Source: DATFJT01 sp965230755
GTDB taxonomy: Bacteria; Bacteroidota; Bacteroidia; Chitinophagales; Saprospiraceae
Reading direction: 5' to 3'
DNA length: 64,000 nucleotides
Assembly: GCA_965230755.1 (NCBI GenBank)
Contig: CBDDLT010000003.1
Location: forward strand, 124,001 to 188,000
Shown one piece after another: positions 54,601-62,284 of this stretch (position 1 is the stretch's first letter; each line of letters starts with the position of its first letter). The notes below the pieces were generated by a model. That model was not told the origin of the DNA, did not search any database, and was given only the letters and a program-made list of their open reading frames with translations. The translations under genes and the position numbers were made by a program.

Positions 54601-55725
54601 TTTATACTGACCGGTTGGGATCGACCTATTTGCAGGGGGAGTTCCTCTGAAGTTTCCAGGGGTAATAGTATAAGATTGTATGCTTGCATCATTGCAAGGA
54701 TTAGGACTCAGTATCAAGCTTGGTATGTTGACGATCGACTCACAACTTCCTGGACTTACGACAATTTCCTGAGGAGATGGGCAAGTCAAAATTTCCGGGG
54801 CAGTTTCGTCCTTAACAACTATGTTGAAACCACAACTATCCAGATTTCCTGCCGGATCGGTTACTAAAAATTTCAGTTGATTGATCCCCAACTCAAATCG
54901 ATAACCAAGGAATGTAGAATTCAGTATAAAACTGGATTCCGTACCATCCGGTAATTCTACAAAAAACTGAATGACGTTTTGATCCTCACAATTATCATCT
55001 ATTATAGGTAAAAAATCGGCCAAATCAACAAAAATATCACACTGGCTCGTGCCGTCAACAATATAATCCAAGGTATCAGCACATAAAAGCTCTGGGATAA
55101 AACTATCCACTACTTCAATGAGGAAATTGCACTCATCCAGGACATCTAGATTCTCATCCAACAAAGTATAAATGACCTCCGTCATACCAGCATCCAAAGA
55201 AATATTAATTCCACCTTCTCCCGAACCAATCATATTGCTACTACCCGCAGGAAAATATATTTCGTACTCTAAGGTATAATCTGTAAGACTACAATCAATC
55301 AACTGAGGTGGATCGCTATTGTATATAAATGAGCATTGCTGATCTCGCAGGAATAATTCCAAATCTGATAAACATGCAATTGTACAGGCTTGGGGAGCAG
55401 GATATAAGAGTGGGCTCTCGCTAAGAGCAGAAAATTGTTTTCCCTGTGTTTTAGTTGTTTCGTATGTACCACAATTTCTATTCGAATCATAGGCCGTTGC
55501 CCAATGTTCTAAATAAGAAACCTCAGCGAGAACCGGCACACTTACATCGCAAAGTGACCGTTTATTATTTTTTTCGAAAGTTTTTGATTCAATCAATGAA
55601 GGATTACTACCAGAGGCGGTTGAAACTCCAAAAACTAGCATGAACGCTATAGCCGGAAGGGCTCCGAATATTAGAGTAGATTTAATAGGTTTGATGCTTA
55701 AAGAATTATACAATACGCCTTTCAT
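48634..55725 (-). CDS. Giant SprB-like adhesin with HYR and Ig/PKD-like repeats and type B T9SS domain
   Basis: 2363 residues from ATG 55723-55725 (a TTG nine codons upstream overlaps a 5' hairpin and is rejected). The signal anchor (STLIFGALPAIAFMLVFGVS) is followed by about four HYR-like modules (residues ~190-700; TAPEILTCPSPQEIVV, VDLSGNKDTCSYDLIVKD). Then about 14 Ig/PKD-like repeats of roughly 85 residues occur (to ~1950), each with CEGD-type starts and Y-x-W strands. Three further Cys-rich modules and a cadherin-like domain (DEFTYQLCDLRC, ~2260) precede the C-terminal type B domain (LITPNNDNTNDAFIIPC ... DGTYFYLVNF). It is a predicted T9SS-exported, surface filament-like adhesin, probably used for gliding or attachment. 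Confidence 0.92.
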   Translation of the reverse strand: MKGVLYNSLSIKPIKSTLIFGALPAIAFMLVFGVSTASGSNPSLIESKTFEKNNKRSLCDVSVPVLAEVSYLEHWATAYDSNRNCGTYETTKTQGKQFSALSESPLLYPAPQACTIACLSDLELFLRDQQCSFIYNSDPPQLIDCSLTDYTLEYEIYFPAGSSNMIGSGEGGINISLDAGMTEVIYTLLDENLDVLDECNFLIEVVDSFIPELLCADTLDYIVDGTSQCDIFVDLADFLPIIDDNCEDQNVIQFFVELPDGTESSFILNSTFLGYRFELGINQLKFLVTDPAGNLDSCGFNIVVKDETAPEILTCPSPQEIVVSPGSCESIVNIPSLILSPNPCNDASIQSYTITPGNFRGTPPANRSIPTGQYKVQYEVVDLSGNKDTCSYDLIVKDRGIPQIIGCPDDVVEHLDSGCEKRDTIDLPLELFDDCMEEVFVRDSVIKNMTFDADNKAEAMTFSFTRSDLHAFTAIRLQLFVWGDVDNSAERFAVYGEDIDQIGTTNSALGANCENASLSTIEISASELKSWLEDGRLDFQLVPTEIGVVESEGSDPDKNSINNYCPSNTSGTPRVLALLSYPRITDFEYKVYGVKDTSDFVPIQLNAPNLYTFGAGSNMVEISYADKGGNTALCRYKYMLVDSMLPSLVCDQSEAMRYSLNADGTESLILDPSMFDFQAFDNCGIADTLFSPAVLDCSNAQDSPVSVNIIVEDENGNREQCEVFVDLEINEVFPDYNRGVCEGDDLKLFMDPDISASSASLSFEWFDPLGQSFSNLENPTIINADIGDAGEYELRVTSDLTSCIAYGYVDVQINAMPGKPSIRSSNSEYCLEEEVLLTTDLVSGVDFYRWYVDVGGSAQLVDSTTIPEFRFLASSLGINNYYVDLVSGNCNSEISDRVEFAVNDKRIIDLGDQPLIFCEGDSLILDNSIVSTLFVWEGPNNFSSNEQSPLVTEQATMDDSGWYRLRVIDGDCFSNFDSILVSITEKPQMPTILFEDIICPGEDLVLNCDIGNGDEYQWHMPSGGILNSSSSTIIVPSADLVPGEYAVVVIIDGCASDISDPRILTIQQDLNLNIQSNNPLCDGESLSLSADEFQGMTYEWIGPGFSFMGRETTVDDPITGKYILTGITEENCFFYDSIEVVIYDQPELLGINSNILSGECLNGTDSLVLSAQLGLNTGGVMNYTWMDPDGQIFTSEDLILLNADTSVNGVYTLTIESEFGCSSEERSIELNFLAAPNAPVIVFSDPVCEGEELVISSSIRMGTNVVYEWSTPLGERTSLGPNLIFNNANPNDHRGEYQVRVSVDNCRSAYSNPVSIDIFDKPSQPVISGRDSYCSGDTVLLTTDLLPNLDYFWQYPGSSSDTNFVLIPSANASHSGEYVLQVENEFGCLSDASVTEITISNRLEKPILVSNSPICSEDELLLQVSSSFADSIVWISPTGRTYSSTDQEIRFDNNSIEAGEWTARAYLGSCSSEISDPIEILVDQEYFINISANNPLCETDTLRLSATFIENSSYLWRNGNGMEIANSRDFMIVNPSSGRIKLEWESPLGCAQDDSIDIIVNRIPIVDSIVFQGDQCVDGNQHIELIPFINSGFGNHSFTWSGPLVNGVDSVLIIDNVSIDDAGDYFLEVYNENNCSSGLIKYELELNSIPPLPVIRQDRVICEGDSIHLSTDNYNDPTTSYQWTHNGTNYRTSTPEFKLPNSEYLPGMAVQLQILTDECSSPLSLEFYPTITLVPDMPDFSYPSFICDGDTLFLSAEEVQGASYIWEGPMSFSSSLREPAIPMAGEENEGYYRVRLIIGGCSSVFSDSVFIEVRENPTTPEIKLIEDLCIDQGDRLVTVEIETAGRMPGELYYIFNDDGSTALDNPFGNGFVEISIDSFEIGSNSVYVTAENGGCFSGRSDLYEFNVFTVPDTFFAEVGDDLILCEDNKLLRAINLPQDDENYSGMWRQVSGPNPVRLFNSTSAVTEMFFGDLVGGEEYLFEWSVSYGTCVNYSTDTISVYKVNTGQTAIADPLITICNLDSVFLSARAPTGLVEGYWSQNPFQEQTLGVVIVDPSDPNTLVRNLVPGNTYYFTWNLTHPECEPNIFDQATVEVRVNFKEPCDAFAGLDQDICGEPTVVLNAGSSGECSGIWSTLGNANLSDPFNADSEAHDLEVGENYFIYTLSDLQCRLFDQDTVIVSYYLGVDAEGDNFDIDFAGFETIDILDNDFGVENSVIEILSDPSNGRIELSDTEIMYFADVGYIGPDEFTYQLCDLRCPDYCDTARVTITVGDDLDCTIPTLITPNNDNTNDAFIIPCLASPDYPNNSVTIFNQWGDEVFQASPYLNDWKGDYKGEALNDGTYFYLVNFGTGVPTESGFLIIQR

Positions 55726-55738
55726 AAGGAACTCTGAA

Positions 55739-55762
55739 GCCGTAAAACACAAGCTTTACGAC
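55739..55762 (-). promoter_or_regulatory. Stem-loop in the leader of the giant adhesin gene
   Basis: On the reverse strand an 8-bp stem (one G-U pair) closes an 8-base loop, ending 13 bases before the ATG at 55725. It may affect translation start. The remaining spacer to gltX (55763-55901) shows no gene. Confidence 0.4.
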
Positions 55763-55901
55763 CATAAATTAACTAAAACACTAGTACATACGCTACTTAT
55801 ATTCTTTAAACGTATGAATGATTTCATCTGCTGCTTTAGCAAGAAAGGTTTAAAGTGTTGATAATCTGACGATTACACTTTTGGTCAAAAAATAATATTA
55901 T

Positions 55902-57437
55902 CTATTTCCAAAATTCCGGATACTTTCCCTTTAGAATTTCCAGTCTTTTTGTGCATTCCTGTTTTCCTAAGAGTTCAGATATCTCGTAAATGGAAGGGCC
56001 GCTGAGAACTCCGCAAAGCGCTATTCTCAATATGGGTAGAACTTGACCAAAGCCTAATCCTTTATCTTGAAGAAATTGCTTTATAGTATCCTCTATTGTT
56101 GTTGCATTAAAGATTTGGAGTTCATTGAGAGCACTTAAGAACTCATCCCACTGCTCTACAAAAGTAGGCTTCAATTTCTTTCTTAAGTTTTTCTCATCAT
56201 AGGATTCAACCGGGAGAAAACAATAATAGCAAGAAGACCAAATCTCGCTGTAGGTATTGATCCTTTCCAAATACAATTCGCTAACCTTGGCAATGGTATC
56301 ATCTGAAGCTTCTACATTCTTTTCATCCAGTACTGATCTCAAATGTGGTACCAGATCATCGGCTCCAGACTCGATGATATAGTGTTGATTGTACCAAAGG
56401 GCCTTTGAAAAATCAAAGCGAGCACCTGACTTGACAATATCATCTAAATCGAAGTCCTCCAACAATTCTTCTATACTGTATATCTCTTTTTCCTTACCTG
56501 GATTCCAGCCTAAAAAGGCAAGAAAATTGATCAATGCAGAGGGATGGAATCCCACTTCTCGGAATCCGCTGAAAAACTCCGAACCGTCTGGTGCATTCCA
56601 ATCCAAAGGAAATACAGGAATACCGAATTTCGCTCCATCTCTCTTGCTTAGCTTACCCTTTCCTTCCGGTTTTAGGATTAAGGGCAAATGAGCAAATGCC
56701 GGCATTTCATTTTCCAATTCAAATGCCCTATATAAAAGAACGTGATGTGCGGTGCTAGACAACCATTCTTCTCCTCTGATTACATGACTAATTTTCATAG
56801 CATGATCGTCCACCACATTGGCGAAGTGATAGGTCGGCAGACCATCGCTTTTCATTAAGACCTTATCGTCCAGTTCCGAAGAATTAAAACTCACTTCTCC
56901 CCTCACGATGTCCTGGAATCGAATCGTTTCATCCGGATTTATTTTCAGACGAATGACATAGGGGTATCCTTGATTGATAAGATCCTTTACTTCTACATCG
57001 GACAAACTCAAACTGTTCTTCATCTGATTTCTGACAGACCAATCGTATTTTGGACTGTGTATTCCTTCTTCAGTTCGTCGTTCGCGCATCTCGGTCAAAT
57101 CTTCCTCTGTGTCAAAGGCATAATAGGCACTTCCCTTTTCCAGTAACAAAGCAATTTTTTCTCTGTATAAATCCGTTCTTTCCGATTGTCTGTATGGACC
57201 GAATTCTCCTTCACTTATCGGATCTTCATCCGTTATTAGACCGACCCATTGCAGTGCCTCCATGATATAATTCTCCGCTCCCTCAACATATCTCTTTTGA
57301 TCCGTATCTTCAATTCTCAGGATAAAATCTCCTCCGTTTTTCTTGGCCCATAGATAGTTGTACAATGCTGTTCTAAGGCCTCCAATATGTAGAGGACCCG
57401 TAGGACTTGGTGCAAATCTGACTCTTACCTTATTCAT
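55902..57437 (-). CDS. gltX: Glutamyl-tRNA synthetase
   Basis: 511 residues from ATG 57435-57437; ten extra codons up to a TTG are rejected because the enzyme begins MNKVRVRFAPSPTGPLHIGG. The HIGH-type motif is PLHIGGLR at residues 15-22, and the KMSKS-type loop is KLSKRDG near residue 254. The C-terminal anticodon-binding part is complete. It charges tRNA-Glu with glutamate. It is the gene upstream of the adhesin, with 176 bases between. Confidence 0.96.
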   Translation of the reverse strand: MNKVRVRFAPSPTGPLHIGGLRTALYNYLWAKKNGGDFILRIEDTDQKRYVEGAENYIMEALQWVGLITDEDPISEGEFGPYRQSERTDLYREKIALLLEKGSAYYAFDTEEDLTEMRERRTEEGIHSPKYDWSVRNQMKNSLSLSDVEVKDLINQGYPYVIRLKINPDETIRFQDIVRGEVSFNSSELDDKVLMKSDGLPTYHFANVVDDHAMKISHVIRGEEWLSSTAHHVLLYRAFELENEMPAFAHLPLILKPEGKGKLSKRDGAKFGIPVFPLDWNAPDGSEFFSGFREVGFHPSALINFLAFLGWNPGKEKEIYSIEELLEDFDLDDIVKSGARFDFSKALWYNQHYIIESGADDLVPHLRSVLDEKNVEASDDTIAKVSELYLERINTYSEIWSSCYYCFLPVESYDEKNLRKKLKPTFVEQWDEFLSALNELQIFNATTIEDTIKQFLQDKGLGFGQVLPILRIALCGVLSGPSIYEISELLGKQECTKRLEILKGKYPEFWK

Positions 57438-57533
57438 GTTAGTTTGATTGTCTATAATTTTATGCAAATTTGGTAAAAAATAATTTAGGGCGAGAATAGC
57501 AGCTTTTTCTTTTCAAAATCTTATCGTAGAGAT

Positions 57534-58166
57534 ATGTTCTACCCAAAAAAAATACCAAGATTGGTCCAGTATATGTACTCAGATTATATATGGTCTTTGT
57601 ACACGGAAGAAAAGAAAGTTTATCTAAGTTTTGATGACGGCCCTGAGCCTGAAGTTACACCTTGGGTATTGGATCAGCTGGCCAAATACAATGCCAAAGC
57701 TACTTTCTTCTGCTTAGGTAAAAATGCTTGTTTGTATCCGGACATTGTAGAATCTATTATTCAAGCCGGGCATTCTATCGGCAATCATACTTTTGATCAT
57801 CTCAATGGTTGGAAAACGAATAACTCGGATTACTTTGACAATATTCATCGTGCTGACCCCTATACATCTACTCATCTTTTTCGGCCACCTTACGGACGTC
57901 TTAAAAGAGCGCAGAGAAAAGAACTCATAAAAAAATACACCATAGTAATGTGGGATTTATTGGCCGGAGATTTTGATAAAAACATATCTCCTAAGGCCTG
58001 TTTGGACAATGTCATCAAGAACACTGAAAATGGATCCATTATTGTATTACACGATAGCATAAAAGCGAAAAAGAACTTGGAATATGTTCTTCCTAGAATT
58101 TTGAATTACTTTTGCGCTGAAGGTTTTGAAATGAATGCAATACCTAGTGATATCAAACATAGTTGA
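57534..58166 (+). CDS. Polysaccharide deacetylase (NodB domain)
   Basis: 210 residues, almost all NodB fold. Motif 1 YLSFDDGPEPE is near residue 31, motif 2 HSIGNHTFDHL near 80 with the metal histidines, motif 3 FRPPYGRLKRAQR near 118, and motif 5 IIVLHDSIKA near 170. No signal peptide is evident, so it may act in the cytoplasm or be exported another way. It removes acetyl groups from N-acetyl sugars such as those in peptidoglycan or surface glycans; the substrate is not shown. It is three bases upstream of pepP. Confidence 0.9.
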   Translation: MFYPKKIPRLVQYMYSDYIWSLYTEEKKVYLSFDDGPEPEVTPWVLDQLAKYNAKATFFCLGKNACLYPDIVESIIQAGHSIGNHTFDHLNGWKTNNSDYFDNIHRADPYTSTHLFRPPYGRLKRAQRKELIKKYTIVMWDLLAGDFDKNISPKACLDNVIKNTENGSIIVLHDSIKAKKNLEYVLPRILNYFCAEGFEMNAIPSDIKHS

Positions 58167-58169
58167 ATT

Positions 58170-59462
58170 ATGAGATACGAAAAACACAATACTGAACTTT
58201 TTAAGCAAAACAGACAACGCTTTGCAAGGCACATGAAGCCTAATTCAATTGCCATCTTTCAAAGTAATGATCAGATGCCCAGAAAAGGAGATCAGTATTT
58301 CAATTTCGTTCAAAATCCTGATCTTTTCTATATGAGTGGTTTGGATCAAGAGGAGACTGTGGTTGTGATATTTCCAGATTGTGTTAAAGAGGGCTATCAA
58401 GAAGTGGCTTTTATTAAAAAGACCAATGAACACATCGCGATCTGGGAAGGGAGTAAATATACTATCGAAGAGGCAAGAGCGATCAGTGGCATTGAGAAAG
58501 TATTTTTTCTGGAAGACATGGATGGCATTCTCAATGAACTTATTCTTTTGGCCAATAGAATTTATCTAAACGGCAATGAAAATGATCGTTTCGCTTCTGA
58601 AGTTGCACTAAGAGATGATCGATATCGAAAAACATTGTTCAAACGATATCCATCTCACAAGTATCACCGAGCTCAACCCATCATGAAAAAACTGAGAATG
58701 ATCAAGTCGGATTACGAGGTTTTGGCCATTCAAAGAGCATGTGATATCACTGAAAAAGCTTTTAGAAGAATACTTGAATTTGTAAAACCTGGTGTGGGAG
58801 AATGGGAAGTAGAAGCGGAAATCATTCACGAATTTTTGATCAATAAAAGTACAGGACCAGCTTATGATATCATAGCCGCAAGTGGACCTAACGCTTGTGT
58901 CCTTCACTATACGACGAATAACGAACGATGTAAAGATGGCGACGTCATGCTATTAGACTTTGGCGCTGATTATGGTAATTACGCTGCGGATTTGAGTAGA
59001 AGTATTCCCATTAACGGAAAATACTCAAAGAGACAAAAGGACGTGTATAAGTCCGTTCTCACGGTGATGAAACAGGCCACTGAAATGCTGGTTCCAGGCA
59101 ACAATTTGACCGATTATCATAAAGCGGTTGGCGAATTAATGGAAAAGGAGTTGCTCGATCTGAAACTCATCGATAAAAAGGATATCAAACAGCAGAGTAA
59201 GGACTCGCCTGCCTACAAGAAGTACTTTATGCATGGCACCTCTCATCATCTTGGACTGGACGTGCATGATTTATGTAATAGATATGATCCTTTCCAGGCG
59301 GGAATGGTATTCACCTGTGAGCCAGGTATTTATATTAGAGAAGAAGGGCTTGGTATTCGGTTGGAAAATGACATCCTAATAACGGATAAAGGCCCTATAG
59401 ATCTAATGGGCAATATTCCACTTGAAATAGAGGAAATAGAAGAGTTGATGAATAAAAATTAA
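58170..59462 (+). CDS. pepP: Xaa-Pro aminopeptidase (M24B)
   Basis: 430 residues. The N-terminal creatinase-like domain (residues 1-165) is followed by the pita-bread M24 domain. Metal ligands are visible in LLDFGADYGNYAADLSRS, HGTSHHLGLDVHDL, TCEPGIYI and the closing GLGIRLENDILIT. It is a cytosolic dinuclear-metal enzyme that removes N-terminal residues preceding proline. It is followed by a hairpin shared with a convergent unknown gene. Confidence 0.94.
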   Translation: MRYEKHNTELFKQNRQRFARHMKPNSIAIFQSNDQMPRKGDQYFNFVQNPDLFYMSGLDQEETVVVIFPDCVKEGYQEVAFIKKTNEHIAIWEGSKYTIEEARAISGIEKVFFLEDMDGILNELILLANRIYLNGNENDRFASEVALRDDRYRKTLFKRYPSHKYHRAQPIMKKLRMIKSDYEVLAIQRACDITEKAFRRILEFVKPGVGEWEVEAEIIHEFLINKSTGPAYDIIAASGPNACVLHYTTNNERCKDGDVMLLDFGADYGNYAADLSRSIPINGKYSKRQKDVYKSVLTVMKQATEMLVPGNNLTDYHKAVGELMEKELLDLKLIDKKDIKQQSKDSPAYKKYFMHGTSHHLGLDVHDLCNRYDPFQAGMVFTCEPGIYIREEGLGIRLENDILITDKGPIDLMGNIPLEIEEIEELMNKN

Positions 59463-59501
59463 TCGAATTCGGATTAGCTTTCTCCTCTTAGAAATAGTCA
59501 T

Positions 59502-59545
59502 AGAAGACTTCAGGCTTATTACGCTTGAAGTCTTCTTTCAGTTTT
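59502..59545 (+). terminator. Terminator after pepP, possibly bidirectional
   Basis: A 14-bp stem (59502-59515 with 59523-59536, one G-U pair) has a seven-base loop and is followed by T-rich sequence on the plus strand. It also lies just beyond the stop of the reverse gene at 59552. Confidence 0.8.
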
Positions 59546-59551
59546 AGACAA

Positions 59552-60076
59552 TTATCTGAAATCAAAGTAGTACAAACCATTATAATTGGCAAAAAAGCCA
59601 TCTATATCTAATATGATCTCTGCAGTAAAAGTGCTCCCACCTTTCCAATCCGGTGCTCCATCCCAGTAATCACTCCAATTATTGGGTGCGTTTTCTTTTT
59701 GCTCAGGAGGGATATCGGTTACAGAAATAGCTTCTCTTTCACCATAAAATGTGAACCCCCAGGAACCATCAGTCTCGTTATAATTGGGGTTTGCTCCTGG
59801 CAATAATTCGTTTATTCTTTCGATCACTTCTTCTTCCATACTTCCAGGCGCATAGATATCAATACGCTGACCGATATCATCGTTGTTTAACCAATCAATT
59901 AGATTAATGGTTAAAACAGAAGAGACATCCCAGTGAGCAAACGCGCCTCTTTCGGTATCAGGACACCAAAGTGCTACCGGCTTACATGGCCCTCCAGGGA
60001 AAGAATAAAACCCAGTTACTTGAACATTAGGTTGTTGACAAAGCCCCCAGCTATGTTGCGGTATGTAATAATACAT
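59552..60076 (-). CDS. Stand-alone CheD-like putative deamidase-fold protein
   Basis: 174 residues, no signal peptide. The segment SFPGGPCKPVALWC through PDTERGAFAHWDV aligns without gaps to CheD receptor deamidases: CheD of Thermotoga has Thr21, Cys27 and His44; here Ser25, Cys31 and His48 keep exactly the same spacing, and GAFAH matches GAMAH. A later segment IDIYAPGSMEEEVIERINEL resembles the second CheD half. No chemotaxis gene is nearby. A cysteine deamidase or thiol-esterase is plausible, but the assignment rests on one motif and its spacing. The Ser-for-Thr change and C-terminal Trp-rich tail (NWSDYWDGAPDWKGG) are unusual. Confidence 0.5.
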   Translation of the reverse strand: MYYYIPQHSWGLCQQPNVQVTGFYSFPGGPCKPVALWCPDTERGAFAHWDVSSVLTINLIDWLNNDDIGQRIDIYAPGSMEEEVIERINELLPGANPNYNETDGSWGFTFYGEREAISVTDIPPEQKENAPNNWSDYWDGAPDWKGGSTFTAEIILDIDGFFANYNGLYYFDFR

Positions 60077-60395
60077 AACGGTAATTTTTCATACCCTACT
60101 CTATTTAGGATCAGGCTTTTCAGAATCCGCCTAGATAACCATGAATTTTTAGAAAGTTATGATATTCATGATAATCCACTCAAATGTAGTTTCACAGCAT
60201 TTTTCGTGTAACCGTATTATTACCTGTTTTAAAAAATCAAGTGTTTACACCTAAAGTTGAAGCGAATTAATTACTAAGAAAAGAAATTGAGGAGAAAGAT
60301 GTGTTGACGAACTACAGTTCTACAAATGGTGCTTGGTATTCTTACAAACAAATATGAAATGGGACACCAATATTGCTATTGGCATCCCAAATTAA
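60077..60395. other. Intergenic region, no gene seen
   Basis: 319 bases without a convincing gene. It contains the yceI terminator hairpin (60361-60388). On the reverse strand TACATTTG (60181-60188) matches the Bacteroidota -7 element and could serve the CheD-like gene, although the -33 element is absent. No tRNA or small RNA fold is evident. Confidence 0.5.
60361..60388 (-). terminator. Hairpin terminator of the marR-yceI operon
   Basis: On the reverse strand a 12-bp stem, with two G-U pairs that are mismatches on the other strand, closes a four-base loop, eight bases after the yceI stop. The T tract is weak. Confidence 0.6.
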
Positions 60396-60959
60396 TTAAA
60401 TCTTTAAATCAACCATTAATTCGAATATATCGTAAATGGTCTTGTCACCTAGGTTATCGAAGAAACTCCCCGATCCATATCTCACATCGTAAACAGATCT
60501 GTCCACGTCTATCTTAGCAGTAGCACTCCCTTCATCCAAACTAGCAATGAACTTAACAGGTGCAGTCGTTTCTTTGATGGTTAAATTTGCTTCTACTTTG
60601 TAGTCTTTTCCGTTTCCTCTTGATACGGCCTTAACTATCTCTATTTTAGCTTTAGGAAATTTCTCAACTCCAAAAAAGTCAGGGGATTTTAAATGACCCT
60701 CTAAGTTTGCTTTCATATCACCATCTAAATCGGTGACATTAATAGAAGACATATCTATGACAAAAGCTCCTCCAACTAAGCTTCCCTGATCGTCAAAACT
60801 AAGTTCTCCACTCTCTAAGCTAATATTACCTTCATGTGATCCCGTAACCTTATATCCTTTCCAAGCAAGGGAACTGTCATCAGAATTGACCTGCTTAACA
60901 GTTTGACCCATTAATCCTAAAAAAGAAAATGTAAAAATTAAAATCAGTAATTGTCTCAT
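60396..60959 (-). CDS. YceI family protein
   Basis: 187 residues. A signal peptide (core ILIFTFSFLGLMGQ) precedes a YceI lipocalin-like barrel: SSLAWKGYKVTGSHEGNISL, FVIDMSSINVTDLDGD, LKSPDFFGVEKFPKAKI and RSVYDVRYGSGSFF. YceI proteins bind isoprenoid lipids in the periplasm and are often induced by stress. It starts six bases after a marR gene, so the MarR regulator probably controls it. Confidence 0.92.
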   Translation of the reverse strand: MRQLLILIFTFSFLGLMGQTVKQVNSDDSSLAWKGYKVTGSHEGNISLESGELSFDDQGSLVGGAFVIDMSSINVTDLDGDMKANLEGHLKSPDFFGVEKFPKAKIEIVKAVSRGNGKDYKVEANLTIKETTAPVKFIASLDEGSATAKIDVDRSVYDVRYGSGSFFDNLGDKTIYDIFELMVDLKI

Positions 60960-60965
60960 AATTAA

Positions 60966-61433
60966 TTAGTTATTTATTTTTTGTATATGATTTCTAAGTT
61001 CATCGATGCCTTTACTCACGGCATCTAATTTTTCCGAATTTATTTCATCGAAGGAAGAAAAGAAGTGTCGCACATCCTCACTGATCTTATCCAATTCTAT
61101 TCTTCCCAAGTCTGTCATGGTGAGATCGATCATTCTCCTGTTCTGCTCACAGGTGCAGCGATTGACCCATTCCATATCGACCAACTTATCTAGCAATCTT
61201 GTCAAATCCCTACTCTTATCTAGCATAACCGACTTAATATATCCTGGATGCACTACATTCGGATGCTGGCCATTAATAATTCTCAAAACATTGAAGTGCT
61301 GGACCTTAATTGAGTAAGGATCCAAAATCTTCTGTATTTTAGAATTAAAAATTTTGGAGGTATAAAAGAGATTGACAACAAGCCTCTGAATGGAAGACTC
61401 AAAACTAGAATTTATTTCCTGATCGATATTCAT
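60966..61433 (-). CDS. MarR-family transcriptional regulator
   Basis: 155 residues. The winged-helix core contains VQHFNVLRIINGQHPN, the recognition region DKSRDLTRLLDKLVDMEWV and the wing NRRMIDLTMTDLGRIEL. MarR dimers bind palindromic operators and respond to small ligands or redox change; one Cys pair (TCEQ) could be redox-active. Its likely operator lies directly upstream (61444-61473), so it should repress its own operon with yceI. Confidence 0.93.
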   Translation of the reverse strand: MNIDQEINSSFESSIQRLVVNLFYTSKIFNSKIQKILDPYSIKVQHFNVLRIINGQHPNVVHPGYIKSVMLDKSRDLTRLLDKLVDMEWVNRCTCEQNRRMIDLTMTDLGRIELDKISEDVRHFFSSFDEINSEKLDAVSKGIDELRNHIQKINN

Positions 61434-61443
61434 TTGTTATCAC

Positions 61444-61473
61444 TTTATTTGTTGTAACAAAGAAACAAATAAA
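61444..61473. promoter_or_regulatory. Inverted-repeat operator candidate for the MarR regulator
   Basis: Perfect 10-bp arms TTTATTTGTT (61444-61453) and AACAAATAAA (61464-61473) are separated by 10 bases, one helical turn centre to centre, and end 10 bases before the marR ATG. A partly matching promoter lies on top of them on the reverse strand (TTTCTTTG). Confidence 0.6.
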
Positions 61474-61531
61474 TAGTTTAAAATTCAAGTATTAATAATG
61501 CAAATTTGTGAACTGATTGTGTTAAGACCCT

Positions 61532-62284
61532 CTAGGATAAGATGCCCATGGCTTTCATAGCAGCATGGCTCGCCGCTTGTTCTGCACTTTTCTTATTAAA
61601 ATCATCCGCATCTGCTAGTTCGCGTCCATCAACCAATACGGCTATTTTAAATCGATCTCTTTTATCCAATTTGTACTGTTCCCTGAGCTCATAACTTACA
61701 GCCCTTCCATTTTTCTGGCAGTGCTCAAGAAGAAGGCTCTTGTAATTGTGGTTCAAATTCTCCAGTTTATGGATATCCAGATAAGAACGCAGTATTTTCT
61801 TTACGACTACTTTTTTTGTGGTTCGATATCCGAAATCCAGGTACACAGCACCCACCAGTGCTTCAAGCGCATTGCCCAACATCGAAGTCGAAATCTTCGT
61901 ATTATTATAATTCGTCAACAAGACGTCTAATTCCATGTCGTCAGCGATATGATTCAAAGACTTTCTCATGACAATTTTCGATCTCATTTTTGTGAGAAAA
62001 CCTTCATTACCAGTCGGATATTTGGTGTACAGGTATTCCGCGACGATGGATCCAAGTATGGCGTCTCCCAGATACTCCAGTCGTTCGTTATTTTCTAAGG
62101 AAGACTGACTTTCTGCAAGAATTTCAAACCCATTGCCCGATGAAGACTTATGGGAAAAGGCCAGTTTGTATAAGAATAACTTCCTGGGATAAATACCAAT
62201 TAATGTATAGATGCGCTTGGCTAAATCTCTTTCTTTAGCTAAAAACTGATTGTATAGTCCTCTTGGATGCAATGAGGAAATCAT
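61532..62284 (-). CDS. rnc: Ribonuclease III
   Basis: 250 residues from ATG 62282-62284, which overlaps the fabF stop as ATGA; a longer upstream frame lies within fabF and is rejected. The RNase III signature NNERLEYLGDAILG is near residue 75, with the second acidic cluster in NALEALVGAVYLDFG. A dsRNA-binding domain occupies about 175-248 (LLEHCQKNGRAVSYEL, SAEQAASHAAMKAMG). It cleaves double-stranded RNA in rRNA maturation. The acpP-fabF-rnc order is common in Bacteroidota. Confidence 0.95.
   Translation of the reverse strand: MISSLHPRGLYNQFLAKERDLAKRIYTLIGIYPRKLFLYKLAFSHKSSSGNGFEILAESQSSLENNERLEYLGDAILGSIVAEYLYTKYPTGNEGFLTKMRSKIVMRKSLNHIADDMELDVLLTNYNNTKISTSMLGNALEALVGAVYLDFGYRTTKKVVVKKILRSYLDIHKLENLNHNYKSLLLEHCQKNGRAVSYELREQYKLDKRDRFKIAVLVDGRELADADDFNKKSAEQAASHAAMKAMGILS

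Noticed and set aside
48634..55725. Possible CRISPR or DNA-level tandem repeat because of the many repeats
   Set aside because: The repetition is at protein level (about 85 residues, divergent); no short identical DNA repeats with regular spacers are present.
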